Part shown: positions 35,966 through 47,490 of the stretch, one piece after another
How the letters are laid out: each line of letters opens with the position of its first letter
Position numbering within the stretch: position 1 is the first letter of the stretch
Assembly (NCBI GenBank): GCA_023014365.1
Contig: JAEBUN010000073.1
Span: forward strand, 31,288 to 95,287
From: Lepiota brunneoincarnata
Lineage: Eukaryota > Basidiomycota > Agaricomycetes > Agaricales > Agaricaceae
Reading direction: 5' to 3'
Length of the DNA: 64,000 nt
The notes under the pieces: model-generated
Databases searched by the model: none
Seen by the model: the letters and a program-made list of their open reading frames with translations, nothing else
What the model was told of the DNA's origin: nothing
Translations under genes and position numbers: made by a program

Positions 35966-38900
35966 AATTGGGTGGTGGTTTCACAAGTAAGGATCTCTTC
36001 TGTACGAGTCTACAAGATACCGCCTGGCTCTGATCTTTCTTACGCTTATTGCCTTGATACTTGCCATTATTGTTGATGTTGATGTGTTAGCTTTGGTGTT
36101 TTTTTGTCATTCTCTTCCATCTCCTCCACTCCACTAGCCTCAATGCCAGTCTCAGTTGTGCCACCTCTGCTTTGTACGTTTTGTGTTTCTCTGATTCCCC
36201 TAGGTGGTACTGTAGAGCTCGGGCTGTCGCGTAGTCCCATCCACTACCAGTGTTGCTGCCGCCCCGATTATTCCGTCCTGTCTCAATCTGTCGGAACGAG
36301 GGGGGCACGAGGGTCTCTATCTTGCTTGGGTCAAGGTTGTATCTCTGTGGCAGGATTTGCAGGTTCAAGTGGCGTTTCCTGTCCCTCGGATTGCACAACA
36401 TCTCGTGTCATATAGAGCGGGGTGGGTCCTGCATGTGCCTCTAGGGCATCATTGGGGGCGTCCTCTTGTGATTTCCAGTGCCGCTATCCCTTGTAATGAG
36501 GACCGCTTGTCTTTAGAGCGTCTCAGCCTTGCACGTGCCAATATATCTCCTATAGTTTATTGTTGCGGCTTGTGGTTGGAATCGCACCCATTATGGAAAG
36601 TGCGGGCGTGGTACCTCTATATCGCCTTCTAAGCCAAGGCCTCTTCCCAGGCAAGAAAAAAAGGTATTATACTGATGACAATGCGCAACGGTGGAATTTA
36701 CATGATAATTCCTTATACAGACGGCGTGGATAAACATATGTGGTACGCATACCATATAGGGAAAGCGAGGACATCAGCACTGGTGCGGTGTGGCAATGGT
36801 ACGGATCCTGTGTAAAAGATTGTATCGCCTGCTCTTGGAATAAACATTGAGGCCTTCTACCAGCTAGTCTCAGACCAGCACCACTCTCCCTCATCGTGCA
36901 TTGCCACACACAGGTCAGTGCAGCGCATGTGTTCACGGGAGAGTCAGAAACCTTCTCTCGATCTCGTTCTCTGATCTTCTCTTCTCAACGACGCGTCTCC
37001 CAGGTTTTCGAAGCCTTGTGGTCATTTCGCCGATCACGCTCGCACCCTTTTTCTTTGTGTTTCGCTTCGTTTCAGCTCGTTTCGGCTCATTTCGCTCAGC
37101 CATCTCTGCCCCGACGCCATCCATCTGTAGGAGAGTCCAAGTCTCTTCACCGGTAGATGTTCAAGATGAGATGAGCCTGACGATGAACGCCGGATCAGGG
37201 CCCTCGGGGCGCTCATGCCCAAAATTGATGATGCAGGGGAGCCTTCGTTGCACACTCTCGCTGATCCGGTGCTCGTCGGTCCGTTCCACTTACTGCCTTG
37301 CCTTGAGGCCATTTGTCCGCCATATCGCTCCAATTCCCACTCATCCAGCACTGCGCCACCACGCTTCCGGCAGCACCGGCAGCGATTTTTGGGCGAAGCT
37401 ACATCCACATTTGTCTCCGTGGCCGGCCAAGGACCGCCTCGACAAGATCGTTGCCTGCTCTGGAATAAGCTTCGCCTCGTGCATCCCACGGAATTATTCC
37501 AAACCAAGATCCAGCCCCAAATCACGACCAGAATAGACAAGCTTGGTTTCCAGAATTTTTGGAAAACACTCATTTAGAATAAACATGGACCTTACCCGGA
37601 AGCTTCTCCAGTTGAGGTCCAGGAAGTGCAGGATAAACTTGACTTACGAAACATGACTAACGACGGCAGAACGTACTAAATAGGTTGCGATAGCAGCAAG
37701 TTCTTCCAACATTCGCAATGTCTTCCCCCGCCCCCCGCTGAAAAGGTAGAAACGTTCGTGGGTTTTTAATATAGATAGGGTGGTTGTTTTCACTAAGCTT
37801 AGCCGAAATTCGATAAGATTAAGCTAATACAAGGAGTATGAGATAGATAGTGAACAGTTTCGTCTTTTGGGGTGTTCTGGGGGTGCGTTCTGACAGCGAA
37901 ATTCAAGAGAGTAAGTTTGAGAGGTTAACGAAATTCCGTTGAAGTTATCTTAGCCGTACGGTGCAACAGCGAAGTGACAATCCCTGTCAAGTCAAAGCGC
38001 GGGGTCTCTGGTCTCTGGTCTCTGATCTCTACTCTGGTCCCTGTCTCTGTCGCTAGGCACTCTGGAACTCTGTTCTCTGTCTCTGTCTCTGGGTTGGTCG
38101 ACGACCGAAGAACTCGCAATTAACGACGCACACTAAATGGTCCTCTGAAACCGTTCTTGATCACGGCCCGCAGACTTGCGTGTGGAAGTGGGGGTGAGAC
38201 CTCTTGCTTCTCCACGACCAAGTGCAACCGTATTTATATTGTTGTAGATACATACGAGAAATAGTACATATGAAATAGAAAACAATAAGCTTAATTGTTA
38301 CAGGCGCTGTAGAATATTTTAGAAGGTTCAGCAGCATTTCTGCCTTGCCCTATGTTATGGGTTTTCCTCTGATTGACGAATGGCAATCCAGCCAGACGTG
38401 TTCCGCGCTCGTCTACATTATTCTGTGTCCACATGAGCGTATTAATCCTCCGGATCAATAATGATCGGAATGTATAGCGGATGAATAATCCCTTGATCCG
38501 TTGTAATTAATCTCAGCTAGGCAGTATGCCGAGGTGCCGGGACCCACAAAGCACTCGTCAATTATGAGGTCTTTGATCTTTTCTAGGGCTTTGGGCATCG
38601 GTTATCACCTCCAGAACGTTGGAAGTTCCGTTCCTTGGTCCGGTCATCATTATTGGACTCGTTATAGGCGTAATACACCTGCTACAGCCGCTAGTTACAT
38701 TCTCTATGCTCGAACGCATCCGAGTTCATTAGAAAACTGCCCATAAGGTCCCTTGGTGCGACCGGAATATACTCGATAGGCTATGTAGAGTCCTGAATCC
38801 CTCCGGAAAGCGTTCTGATAGCTTGGTTCACTAAGCTTAGTGATAATGAACTGGTTTGAACACTTCCGAGGCTCGAATATCCTCAATTCTGTCAAACTGG

Positions 38901-39343
38901 CTACTACGGGACATAGTACCAATCCTCTATAGGGTTCCTTAATGACATAGCCAATGATTTCATGTAGAGAATCGTTCCGGAATACGGAATTCATAGATAA
39001 GCGTGAAATCGGCGTATCATCTCCCCCTAACCAATTGCTGACTGTCCTCAGTCATTATCTCCTTCAGATTTGCAGTATCTGAGTCTCTCTGACGCGCTCT
39101 ATGTTCTAGAATTTTTACCAGCTTCGGGGGTAGCGTACTTTCGCTAAGCTTATTCCAAATGATGTCATGTCACCGAGTTTAAATGTATAGATCAACTTCT
39201 TGTTGCTATAGCTTAATTTTTATCTTGTGATTGGGCTTTTTAAAAGTCCCCAGTTCTCGTTCGCTTTTTCGTTCGCTCTCTCATCTCCCTCTTCGTCTCT
39301 TTTCATCTCAACTTTCACTCTTCAACGCCCACCCACAGCAACA
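35966..39343. other. repeat-rich stretch, no firm gene
   Basis: A - strand frame at 36401-36087 (DPSKIETLVPPSFRQIETG, then a Lys/Arg-rich end) looks protein-like, but no start exon or family was found. A hairpin repeat lies at 36950-37155. Short repeats of CTCTGGT/CTCTGTCT lie at about 38003-38100. The palindrome CTAAGCTTAG appears at about 37794 and 38831, with a variant at about 39146. The remainder is A/T-rich and may include unrecognised LTR remnants. Confidence 0.35.
36950..37155 (+). repeat. hairpin repeat family, copy 3
   Basis: The landmarks AGGTTTTCGAAGCC, GTGGTCATTTCGCCGATCAC, GCTCGCACC, a TTTCG run, GCCCCGACGCCATCC and GTAGGAGAGTCC...CTCTTCACC occur in the family order. The stem is weaker here, with two mismatches. 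Confidence 0.55.
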
Positions 39344-41388
39344 ATGGACAGAAACACGCGCAGCAACAAGAGAGCTTGTCATGATGAAGATTCAGATTCT
39401 TCCTCTAGTAAGAAAAGTTCGCTTTACTGTTGTCTTTGTCTTGCTAACGCTGTCTTCAGACTACACTGAGCCAAGGAGCGCCCCTATGGCTCCAGGAAAC
39501 GCGTCTTCTCCCTCAATCGCGCAACGTAAGTCGCTTTTTCTCTCGTTCTTTTCACTACTTCTAACGTTTCTCTCCGTGTTTTAGGTCTCACTATTCGCCT
39601 GCCGGCGCGTCGCGACCGCCTGGCTCAACTGCTAGCACCAGCACCGCGTGCTCGACGGGCTCGAGGAGGAAGAGTAGGACGAGGAGCTCGTGGTAATCAC
39701 CAGGTGGGTATGGACCGGACTCCTCCTCCTCCTTACTCACCTCCTCGAGACCCAACTCCACAACCTCCGACTCCGTTGGCTGCCCCCGTGCCGCGACACA
39801 TCATCTCCATTGCATCGCTGTGCAATCCAGTAGATGAGCCCTCTGCCGGTTTTTCCGCAGAGGCCCCATCGAGTATCCCTGCTGGCGGGCCCTCTTTTGG
39901 ATTCTCCAGAGAGGCCTCGTCAAGGTCTGTGCCCTTGCCCCCACTCTCTCAATCGCTATTGGCCCTAGAGGAGTCAGAATCGCTGGTACTCCCCCCGTTG
40001 AATACCCCGGCGTCTCCAGCAATTCCGGGTCCCTCAACAGTCCTGCGTAGTTCACCTGGTTCGTCCTCGGGCACCTCTACGCGTAAGCTTAGTCCTTTCT
40101 AGTCTCAATTTATTCTTTTACTGATGCTTTTATGCTCCAGCCCGTATTCCAGCTACCCTCAAAGGTAAACAGCGAGCAAAGTCATCAACGCCGCCCCCTC
40201 TCCCCTTATTCCTGGCGGGTTCTAACTCGTCATCGTGTTCTCCGGTCCCTGAGGTCTCTCAAGCCGACCTCTTTAAAATCTTTAGCTGGTCCTCTACGCT
40301 GGACGGACACCACGCGTTGGCTACTCCTAGGTGCTCAACACCCTCTCCTCCTTCCATTCCCTGCGCTCCGGTTGAGGCCCCTTCACATGCCACGGAGGTT
40401 TCTCCTTCCCCGGACCTAGAGCACCTTCTTGAGCCCTCGCCTACTCCGCAAGAGCCTTCGTTCGCCTTTCAAGACGCGTTCTTGGCGAGTTCTCCGACGC
40501 CCGTCCCTTCCCGCGTCCCTACTCCGGAAGTCCCCAAGGATCCTTCTCCCCAGGCTGGTCCATCTAGGTCGCGTCAGAAACGCGTCACTTTACCGAAGAA
40601 GAAAAGCTCCAATACACGCTCGAAGAAACACGTTCCCCGGGCTCGCGTTCGGCGTACGGAAGCCGAAATCATCCGAGAGCAGGGCTATCGACACCCAGTC
40701 CCGCTGTTTAGCGAGGACTTTTCCAAGCTGCTGGCTGTCAGCCAGCTTTCTGTACGTTTTTTCCTTATTTTTCTCTCATATTTCCAACTAAAACGATTGC
40801 TTTGCTCGTCTAGTATCTGCCCCCACTCTCTAGGTGCCCTACGTGCGCCGCTCGCAAACTGGAATGCGAGCCCTTGGGCTTAGGTAAAAAGTGTCGCAGC
40901 TGCGACCTTTACAACTATCCCTGCACTTTTGCAGATCACCCGCGGGTCTCGGCAGGAGTAGCAAATGCCCTGGTCACATCTACCATGACCAGTCAATATC
41001 GTAAGTACCGTTATATCCTCTTATTTTTCTCTTTATTCACTTTGTCTTTTTAGATCTGGCCGCTTTCGCTCGGGTCGCATCGTCTAGCCTAGTCAGCCTG
41101 GAGGCGAACCGGGTATCTTACGAGGCGTCGGCTTTCCACCACCGGCGCGTCATCTTCCAGTTCGTCCAGGAGATGCAAGCCACCCGGACCACCTTGGAAG
41201 GTAATGACGCGGCGTTCGTCGAGATGGGGATGGCCGCCTCCCTTGCAGACGTTCAGGCGTTCTTTGAGTTCGCCGACCACTTTCCAGGGGTCCCAACGTA
41301 CGAAGAGTTTGAGGAACTCAAATCTCTCCTCTTCCTCGCATTCCCAATGACTCAGGATCCCGAGTCCGTCTTGGAGGGTTTAAACTAA
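39344..41388 (+). CDS. 586-aa protein with central Zn2Cys6-type cluster
   Basis: An intact six-exon model: 39344-39407, 39460-39525, 39585-40082, 40141-40751, 40814-41000 and 41054-41388, all in frame with GT-AG introns of 50-62 nt. The first 400 residues are Pro/Ser-rich and probably disordered, with Arg-rich RRARGGRVGRGARG and a basic patch KKKSSNTRSKKHVPRARVRR. Exon 5 encodes a cysteine pattern C-x2-C-x6-C-x8-C-x2-C-x6-C (from RCPTCAARKLEC to NYPC), which fits the fungal Zn2Cys6 binuclear cluster exactly. Such clusters usually bind DNA near the N-terminus of transcription factors; here it is at about residue 420. The C-terminal 110 residues form a likely helical domain. It may be a transcription factor or a retroelement-associated nucleic-acid-binding protein; a gypsy remnant lies 2 kb downstream. 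Confidence 0.7.
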
Positions 41389-41989
41389 TGCCTCCTCTTA
41401 CTTTATCTCTTGAATGTAGCATACTATCTTGTCATGAATGTATCTTGTTGAAATCATCCCAAGAAGGTGTATAGCAACGACGGCATATATTCGAGGGGAG
41501 ACAATGGCGGGGGTAAGGGAGGTAAACAGACAGTGTAACTACTTGAGAACAACAGGTATATAAGTGTAACTACAGTGAGGCTACCATGAGGCAGTCAGCT
41601 ACTCCGGTGGTCGGCATTCCGTCAGTTTGCCGGAATCACCAATTCCAACATATCTATGGTCTCCTTTTGAGCTAAGCTAAGCTGTTTCTGACTTTGCTAG
41701 TCATCTTCTTAGAGCTAAGCTAAGTCTTTTGGACGTATCAGGAAGCAGCGGTCCGGCCATCCGTTCCGGCTCGCTTGTAAGTTCGAACCAGCCTATCCAC
41801 GAAAAACGCGAAAAAGCCGTCCAACGCTTATTGGAGCGTCAATTGGAGCCTATCTCCCCCTAGCCAGATCGAAATCGGTGCCCTCGCCGTTCCATCAGAA
41901 ATCCCTGCGCAAACTGGTAACCGCGAGACCCTTACTACATGTTACCTTATAAGGCAACTGTGGTTCGCCGGGTCGCATTCAGCATCTCC
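41389..41989. other. intergenic, possible LTR remnant
   Basis: No gene is seen. GAGCTAAGCTAAG is present twice (about 41670 and 41714), related to the CTAAGCTTAG words of the surrounding region. A TATATAAG-like word lies near 41560. Confidence 0.3.
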
Positions 41990-43255
41990 AAAATGGTCAA
42001 GTTACTTGACCTCTCGTCGAAAAGGCTCTCCTCACGCTCGAAGGCCCCGGGGTATGTCTATTCGTCCCCATCTCTCTCTCTTCGTTATTCAATCATTCTC
42101 TAGTCTGCTTATATTGAAGCGTTATCGGAGGACACTGAGGCTATCAAGCTCCATGTCAACCAAGACTACGTCGTCCGTATTCGCAAGCTCTTCGAAATTT
42201 ACCAAAAAAATTACCATCCGTCTTATGAGATGCCCGCGATCTACAAGGCACTCTCGGAATGCTGTAGCCGCATTAATCGCGTTCGCTCCGAGGAATCCTA
42301 ACAAAGCCAGGACAGAAGAGGCTCAGAACCCGTCGTCCGCGACTGGCTCTACTTCCTTCAACACTGCCGAAAGCTCTGCTGTCCCCAAACGCGTAAGCTT
42401 AGCGTTCTTTAGCTCTAATCGTCTTCTAATGTTTAAGCTTAGCCTCGCAAAGGTCGCAAGGCCCCTGCCTCTGCTGCTGTTGTGGTAGACACCGATACCG
42501 AGCCTGCTGAGAGTATGAACAGTGCTTCCAACTCCCGAGCAACCGGTACTGACACGGTAATCTAGCTGCTTCTCAACCTATCACATTGGCTGAGATTATC
42601 GCTTGTCTTCAGGACATGATAGTCGACGAGGTTTCCCAAGCGATCGTCGAAGAGGTTCGTGTAGTTCCGCCTTATCGCAAGCGTCGTTTGTCCACCTCCG
42701 ACGTGGTGCGCCAGCTCTACTCCCCCTAACCACCGATTCTGACTTCGTCCTTCGTCAGGAGACCGTCAAAAAGTCCTCATCTTCTAAAGGCACCGTCCGT
42801 CCTCTTCCCTATTGTCAAGTTCCCGACATGCACACTAAAAACTGCTATTACGCCCGGGCTCACCAGGTTCTAGCCAAGGCAAACGCCAATACTGCCAAGC
42901 GCGCCCGTACCGAGTTCGCTCCCGATGAACGTACCTTCGCTTGCTTATCTGGTAGGCATTTCTCACTTCTATTCGCTAAGCTTAGCGGCTCTGACACTCA
43001 TTCTGGCCAGCTCGTTTGCTCCAGGAACTCCAGAACCTCCTGTCTCACTCTCGCGACGAGTACTAGTCCGGATCTCGCAGTGACGACGCTCGGTCGGTTA
43101 AATGCGACCTTAATTCGCTCAGCCGGGACTTCATCGAGGCTATTCCTTCGCTCGAAGCCAACTTAAAGAGGTTCCAGTTCCTTATTCAAGAACGGGTTCG
43201 TCTCAAAGGCTTTTTGCGCAATCTCTCAGACTTGGACAAGTCCTCAACCGCTTAA
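41990..43255 (+). pseudogene. decayed hypothetical gene, helical protein
   Basis: Several coding-like pieces lie in order on the + strand. They are VEKALLTLEGPG, an intron at about 42053-42104, EALSEDTEAIKLHVNQDYVV with IRKLFEIYQKNYHPSYEMPA, then KARTEEAQNPSSATG after a one-base slip near 42300. An intron beginning GTAAGCTTAG follows, then MIVDEVSQAIVEEV, TVRPLPYCQVPDM, KRARTEFAPDERTF and, at the end, RDFIEAIPSLEANLKRFQF up to a stop at 43255. At least two frameshifts and a lost start make it a likely pseudogene. I do not recognise the family. It may form a unit with the Zn2Cys6-type gene upstream, sharing strand and intron style. Confidence 0.5.
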
Positions 43256-43269
43256 GCTTAACGCTTCTA

Positions 43270-43788
43270 CAATCCCTAGGATAGTTTTCCTTCGATAAGT
43301 AGATAGTTCTGTCCACAATATCAAGGTTTTTCCTATCCGTCAAACTCTTCTGGCTGCCATCTGTCACTAGGCTCATCTTCAGTAGTCTCCTCCAGGGTCT
43401 TCAGTCCCTCTGGTGACAGATCTATCAACTCTTACAACTCCGGCGGCAACGGCATATGTTTTCTGGCTAAGTAGGGAATTACTCTGAATGCCGCCACTTT
43501 ATTCTGCCATACCGACCCGTCAAGTTCTGCCAGGATACAAGACCCTCCCTTTGATCTAGATATGACCACCATGGGCCCTAGATACCTGGGTTTCATCTTC
43601 CTGTCGGCCGAGCTTTCTATAGCCGTATTTCTCACTAATACTAAATCTCCCGGTTCGAAGGGATAATCTCTTTTCTTATGCGCTGCTTGTCGTTCCATCT
43701 TGCTAAGCTTAGTGTCAGAAACACGCTGACGCATCTCCTCTACATGCCGAACATGTTTTGCCAAGGCCTGAGCTCGCCGCTGCCACAA
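43270..43788 (-). pseudogene. Ty3/Gypsy pol C-terminal fragment
   Basis: The - strand frame from 43788 to 43432 reads like the last part of a Ty3/Gypsy integrase: a helical [16 protein letters not shown] segment, then [26 protein letters not shown] and [11 protein letters not shown], the GPY/F-type module. Past the stop, coding-like sequence continues (LKTLEETTEDEPSD). No catalytic core, reverse transcriptase or LTR was found next to it. It is a short retroelement relic whose right end abuts a + strand gene. Confidence 0.7.
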
Positions 43789-43796
43789 GACGGTTA

Positions 43797-45400
43797 CGGT
43801 GAACTATGTCGACCGCAAGATCAAGCTCGATCGGCAGGAAGACGGGATGTTCTGGTGCTACTTCGCCGACAACCACTGCCCCAGGGACTTCCTCACGACC
43901 AAGGCCATCCGTGAGCACGCCAGGTCGACTGGGCAGCCATGGGTTGGGCCCAGCGTTCAGGTTAGCCTGCCCTCGTTATTTAGCACTCCATCCTTGGCCC
44001 TGATCTTTTCTTGGTCTAGGATAACGACCCCAGTGAAAGCGGGGACGATGACGACCCTCCACCACCCCCCGCAAATCAGTTGGCCTTGGTATGCCCCTCC
44101 ATTTCGTCTCCCCCCACCGCTTCGCATTTCTGACCATTACCCCCTCCCACGTAAGCTCACCGCTGGTACCAATCCAGCCCCCGCATCAACTCTCGCATCC
44201 CCTGCAAGAGCTTCTTGTCCCTCACATGCCTAAGAAGGCTCGCTAACTACATGCCAGGAGGATACTCATGCTGCTGGTGATCCCGCCGGCGAAGATGACA
44301 TGGACCTGGGGAGCAACGCTGTAAGTCGACATGTCCTCATGCCCAGCCGTCCCCTATCCTGATGCACTGAGCTCCCAGGACAATGAGGGGGCCTCGGACG
44401 ATCCGCTCCCAGTCCTCAGCGGAAACACCCTTGTCACCTCGTCCGTCCTCACACTGATGGGTTTATACTTCAATACGGCCCTTCGCTGCTTCATCTGCCT
44501 GGATTGCGGAGTGGCGCTCCTCCCCTCCGCCGCTCACAGTCACGTCCTGTCCTCACATGCTGAGGGTAAGGTCCCCTTCAATACTATGCAGTTTATTGAG
44601 GCCTGTAACGACCTGGAGGTTGCGGACGATTTCCCGGAGGACCTTGACGGGCATGAGGCCATTGACGGACTCCCACTGTTCCGGAACGCCCTCCTCTGCA
44701 CCGTAGCTGGGTGCAGAAAGGTATACAACAAGGTGTTGTCCATGCGTCGCCACCACAGGACCCACGAACCCTCCCTTCCGATGCCTTCCAGCTGGCCAGT
44801 AGTCTGTGCCCAGAGGCTTGACCATTCGCGGCACAACTCGTACTTTGTCGTCGTTCCCAAGGAGAACGCGCAGGAGCCACCAGCGGAAGAAGGCTCCTCC
44901 TTGGCATGGCTGGATGAGATCCAGGGGGCCATCGCTTCGGTTGTCCAACCGGTTTCCCTCGCAGCTAAAGATGGTCGCGAGCTCACTCCCTGGCTGAGGA
45001 CTACCCAATGGACCGTCCATGTGGGCCTGCATAGGCCTGAGTTCCTCCGGTCTCTGGTTTCCACCCCTGAAAGGAGGGACTATGCATGGCTCATCGATGG
45101 GGTGTGCCACATGTATTCCTGCGCCACCAACTACATGGACTCCACGCCTGAGCTGGTCCTTCAAAAGCTCAATACGAGCGACCCTGCAATTTCCACGCCC
45201 ACCAGCATGGGATGGAAACCCTGGAGCGTTACTGTACAGAAGCCATCGTTGGGCGATCCGGCTGCTCTTGGAAGGCCCTGAGTTCTCGCAAGAGAACAAG
45301 TTACCGTATCTGAGATTTTGCAGAAGCCACGGGTGCTCTCGCACGCAAGCCGCCGCCCGATGAAATCGTTCCTTGGACCGGAAAGGGTTGACATAATTAG
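43797..45400 (+). pseudogene. OrsD-like zinc-finger protein gene, frameshifted
   Basis: Upstream pieces around 43797-43960 read [20 protein letters not shown] and DFLTTKAIREHARSTGQPW, a finger-like unit. An Asp/Pro-rich linker follows. The main frame from about 44380 to 45190 holds RCFICLDCGVALLPSAAHSH and CTVAGCRKVYNKVLSMRRHH, two Cys2His2-like fingers. Fungal proteins with such paired fingers have been grouped under the OrsD domain (DUF3505), often near mobile elements; that assignment is from memory of the motif. After KLNTSDP near 45185 the frame shifts to FHAHQHGMETLERYC, then again to RWAIRLLLEGPEFSQENK (about 45245-45300), so the 3' part is broken. The function is unknown. Confidence 0.6.
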
Positions 45401-45453
45401 AGGAGCATGGATTTAAGCAGAAGGAAAGGCTTTACCGAACCCCCAGATTCGCT

Positions 45454-46988
45454 ATGTCCCACAAACTCCACTCGCATTTGCGCAACGCATGCGACCAATT
45501 CAATCAAGAGATAGACGGGATGTTGGCCATTGACAGAGACGAACCAGGGATTCGAAGCCGCGTTCAAAGCCTCCATAAATATGCGCACCACATCCTCGAG
45601 CTGACCACTCGAGTATGCCAAGAATTCGAGCTCGATCTCGACGACCCGGAGTTCTTGCATGCACCCAGCCAACCGGACCCAACTCCGTCCAATGAAAACA
45701 AGGACGGGGAAGGGGAAGGGGAAGAGGAAGAGGAGGAACCAGGACCAGGTACAAAAACTGGGGGCAGACTGGTTGCACCATTTTGACTTGGCTGTAGGAT
45801 TGAGAACGCGCGAGGGTAACCGCACCGCGCAAGCAGCGGTGAGTACGGGGCCATTACCCTAGGTTATCTTTGGCTAACGGCGATGTGAGGCTGCGCGTGC
45901 GGACCTCGTAGAGGTCTTCAGGGAAGTGAAGGAGCTATACCAGCCCGATGGGCAAATCGTGTTGGACATCGTTTCCCAAAGGAACGACGTTAGCAACATG
46001 GTCAAGGACAATATTGCCTTTGGACGGCTGTTGTCGCTCTATGCGCCGCCTGAGGAGGATGAGGTGGAGACGCTGCTGAGGAAACTTGGGTTGAATGAAA
46101 GGCGCTGGCTTGGTTTCCATGAACGCCTTGTCCAGACTGAAGGAGGGCACAGAGATGCCTCCTTACTGGCGATGGAGCAGGTGAGCACCAGAATTTCACG
46201 CGCGCCGCCTGACACAGCTCACCGGGGTTGCAGGTCATGAGGACGGCTAGAGAAGGTTCCCAGATCTACATCTGGGTAGAGTCCGTCATCAGCACGGTGG
46301 TGCAGCTCAAGTTTGCAAGAGCATGGAAGGCCAGAGGAGGCTGTCGGGGCTGGAAGGAAAAATTTGCAGAAGACCTTTTTGAAGCACTCAAGGTGAGAGA
46401 GGAAGGAATACTTCCAAGGGCTGCTCCAGCCGCTCCAGATACTCCAGTCCCTCGGGATACTCCAGCCCCTTCAGCTACTCCAGCCCCTTCAGCCGCTCCA
46501 GCTGAGACAGAGGAGAGAGAAAGGGAGAAGAAGGCATTCTGTGCCTCTCACCGAAAGCTCGTGGCTTCTCGGAACCGAATTCTAATGCTCTATGACACGG
46601 TGGGTCCATATATATGCTCTCAAACTATGTCAAGTATTGATGTGCTTAGTAGTTTGGGGCAACGGTGCTCACCCAAACGGTGTTTTGGCCGGCGATCAAT
46701 ATTTTGCCCAGGTGGCATACCCCCTCCTTTGCACGCAACGCAACGTACCTGGTTCAGCACCACTTGGACATCATGGTAGCGGTAGGGTTGCTCCCACTGT
46801 ACCGAACGGCTCACGGAAGAGAAGGGGGCACTGATGAACAGGTGATGAGGGAATGGATTCAAGAGACTCATGTTGCGGCGACACAGTGGGTTGTTGAGAT
46901 ATTGAGGGTTGTCACAGAGCCCCAGATAGCGGAGTGGGTTAGGGAGTTCTTAGTTGGAGAGCCGCAAGGATATATGGTGCAGCTGTGA
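45454..46988 (+). CDS. unknown 442-aa protein, intact
   Basis: Five exons join in frame: 45454-45748, 45798-45838, 45890-46180, 46234-46599 and 46653-46988, with introns of 49-53 nt. The final acceptor is the second of two AG choices (46651-46652), chosen because the first leaves an in-frame TAG. The protein is mostly helical and charged. An N-terminal region (KLHSHLRNACDQFNQEI) is followed by a short Glu run, a middle domain with REVKELYQPDGQIVLDIVSQ and LRKLGLNERRWLGFHERL, and a Thr-Pro-Ala-Pro-Ser linker repeat near residues 265-290. The C-terminal domain has INILPRWHTPSFARNATYLV and TEPQIAEWVREFL. I recognise no family. Intact splicing suggests a live gene. Confidence 0.65.
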
Positions 46989-47094
46989 CTAGTGGGGCGG
47001 TTACTAGTTTCATCTGTCTAGGAACTGCTGTAGTAAAATGGATGAAATGCCACTGACTTGGTGGACTGGTTCCCTCAGACTCGAGACACCGCCG

Positions 47095-47225
47095 AACGAC
47101 GGCTGTCGCTTCGGCAGGGGGCGCTCCGATTGTCTTGATCCGGAGTTCGTTCCGGGTTCGGCTTCCGAGTTCGACGAGAGGTGGCGCGGGGCAGCCGTTA
47201 CATGTCCAGCCCGCATGCCCACCTC
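47095..47225 (+). repeat. dispersed repeat, SINE-like, second copy
   Basis: The landmarks GGCGCTCCGATTG, TTGATCCGGAGTTCG, GGTTCGGCTTCCGAG, GAGAGGTGGC and GGGGCAGCCGTTACATGT occur in the same order as on the - strand of 15765-15905. Confidence 0.5.
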
Positions 47226-47367
47226 TACGCCGAATGCCATTGACTTGGCGCACTGGTTCCACCAGTGGTAAAGAACCCCTTGAGCAACTTCTAAGACATT
47301 TTACAGGGCCCCCCAAGTTATGAGCAAGCTAAATATTGCCCTCCAGGGAAAAGAGGGAGCGCAAGGA

Positions 47368-47490
47368 TGGACACCGCGCGCAAACGCGGCAACGGACACT
47401 ATGCCCAAATACGGCAACGGTGGACACCGCGTGCAAACGCGGCAACGGACACTATGCCCAAATACGGCAACGGTGGACACCCCACCCAAA
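47368..47490 (+). repeat. 53-bp tandem repeat
   Basis: Units start at 47368 and 47421 and are nearly identical, each with TGGACACCGCG, CAAACGCGGCAACGG and TATGCCCAAATACGGCAACGG. A third partial unit starts at 47474. Each unit also contains two related half-units around CAACGG. Similar words occur near 26690 (CACCCAACCCAAATATGGCA). Confidence 0.8.

Noticed and set aside
47368..47490. CRISPR-like array
   Set aside because: It is a eukaryotic 53-bp tandem repeat with no unique spacers.
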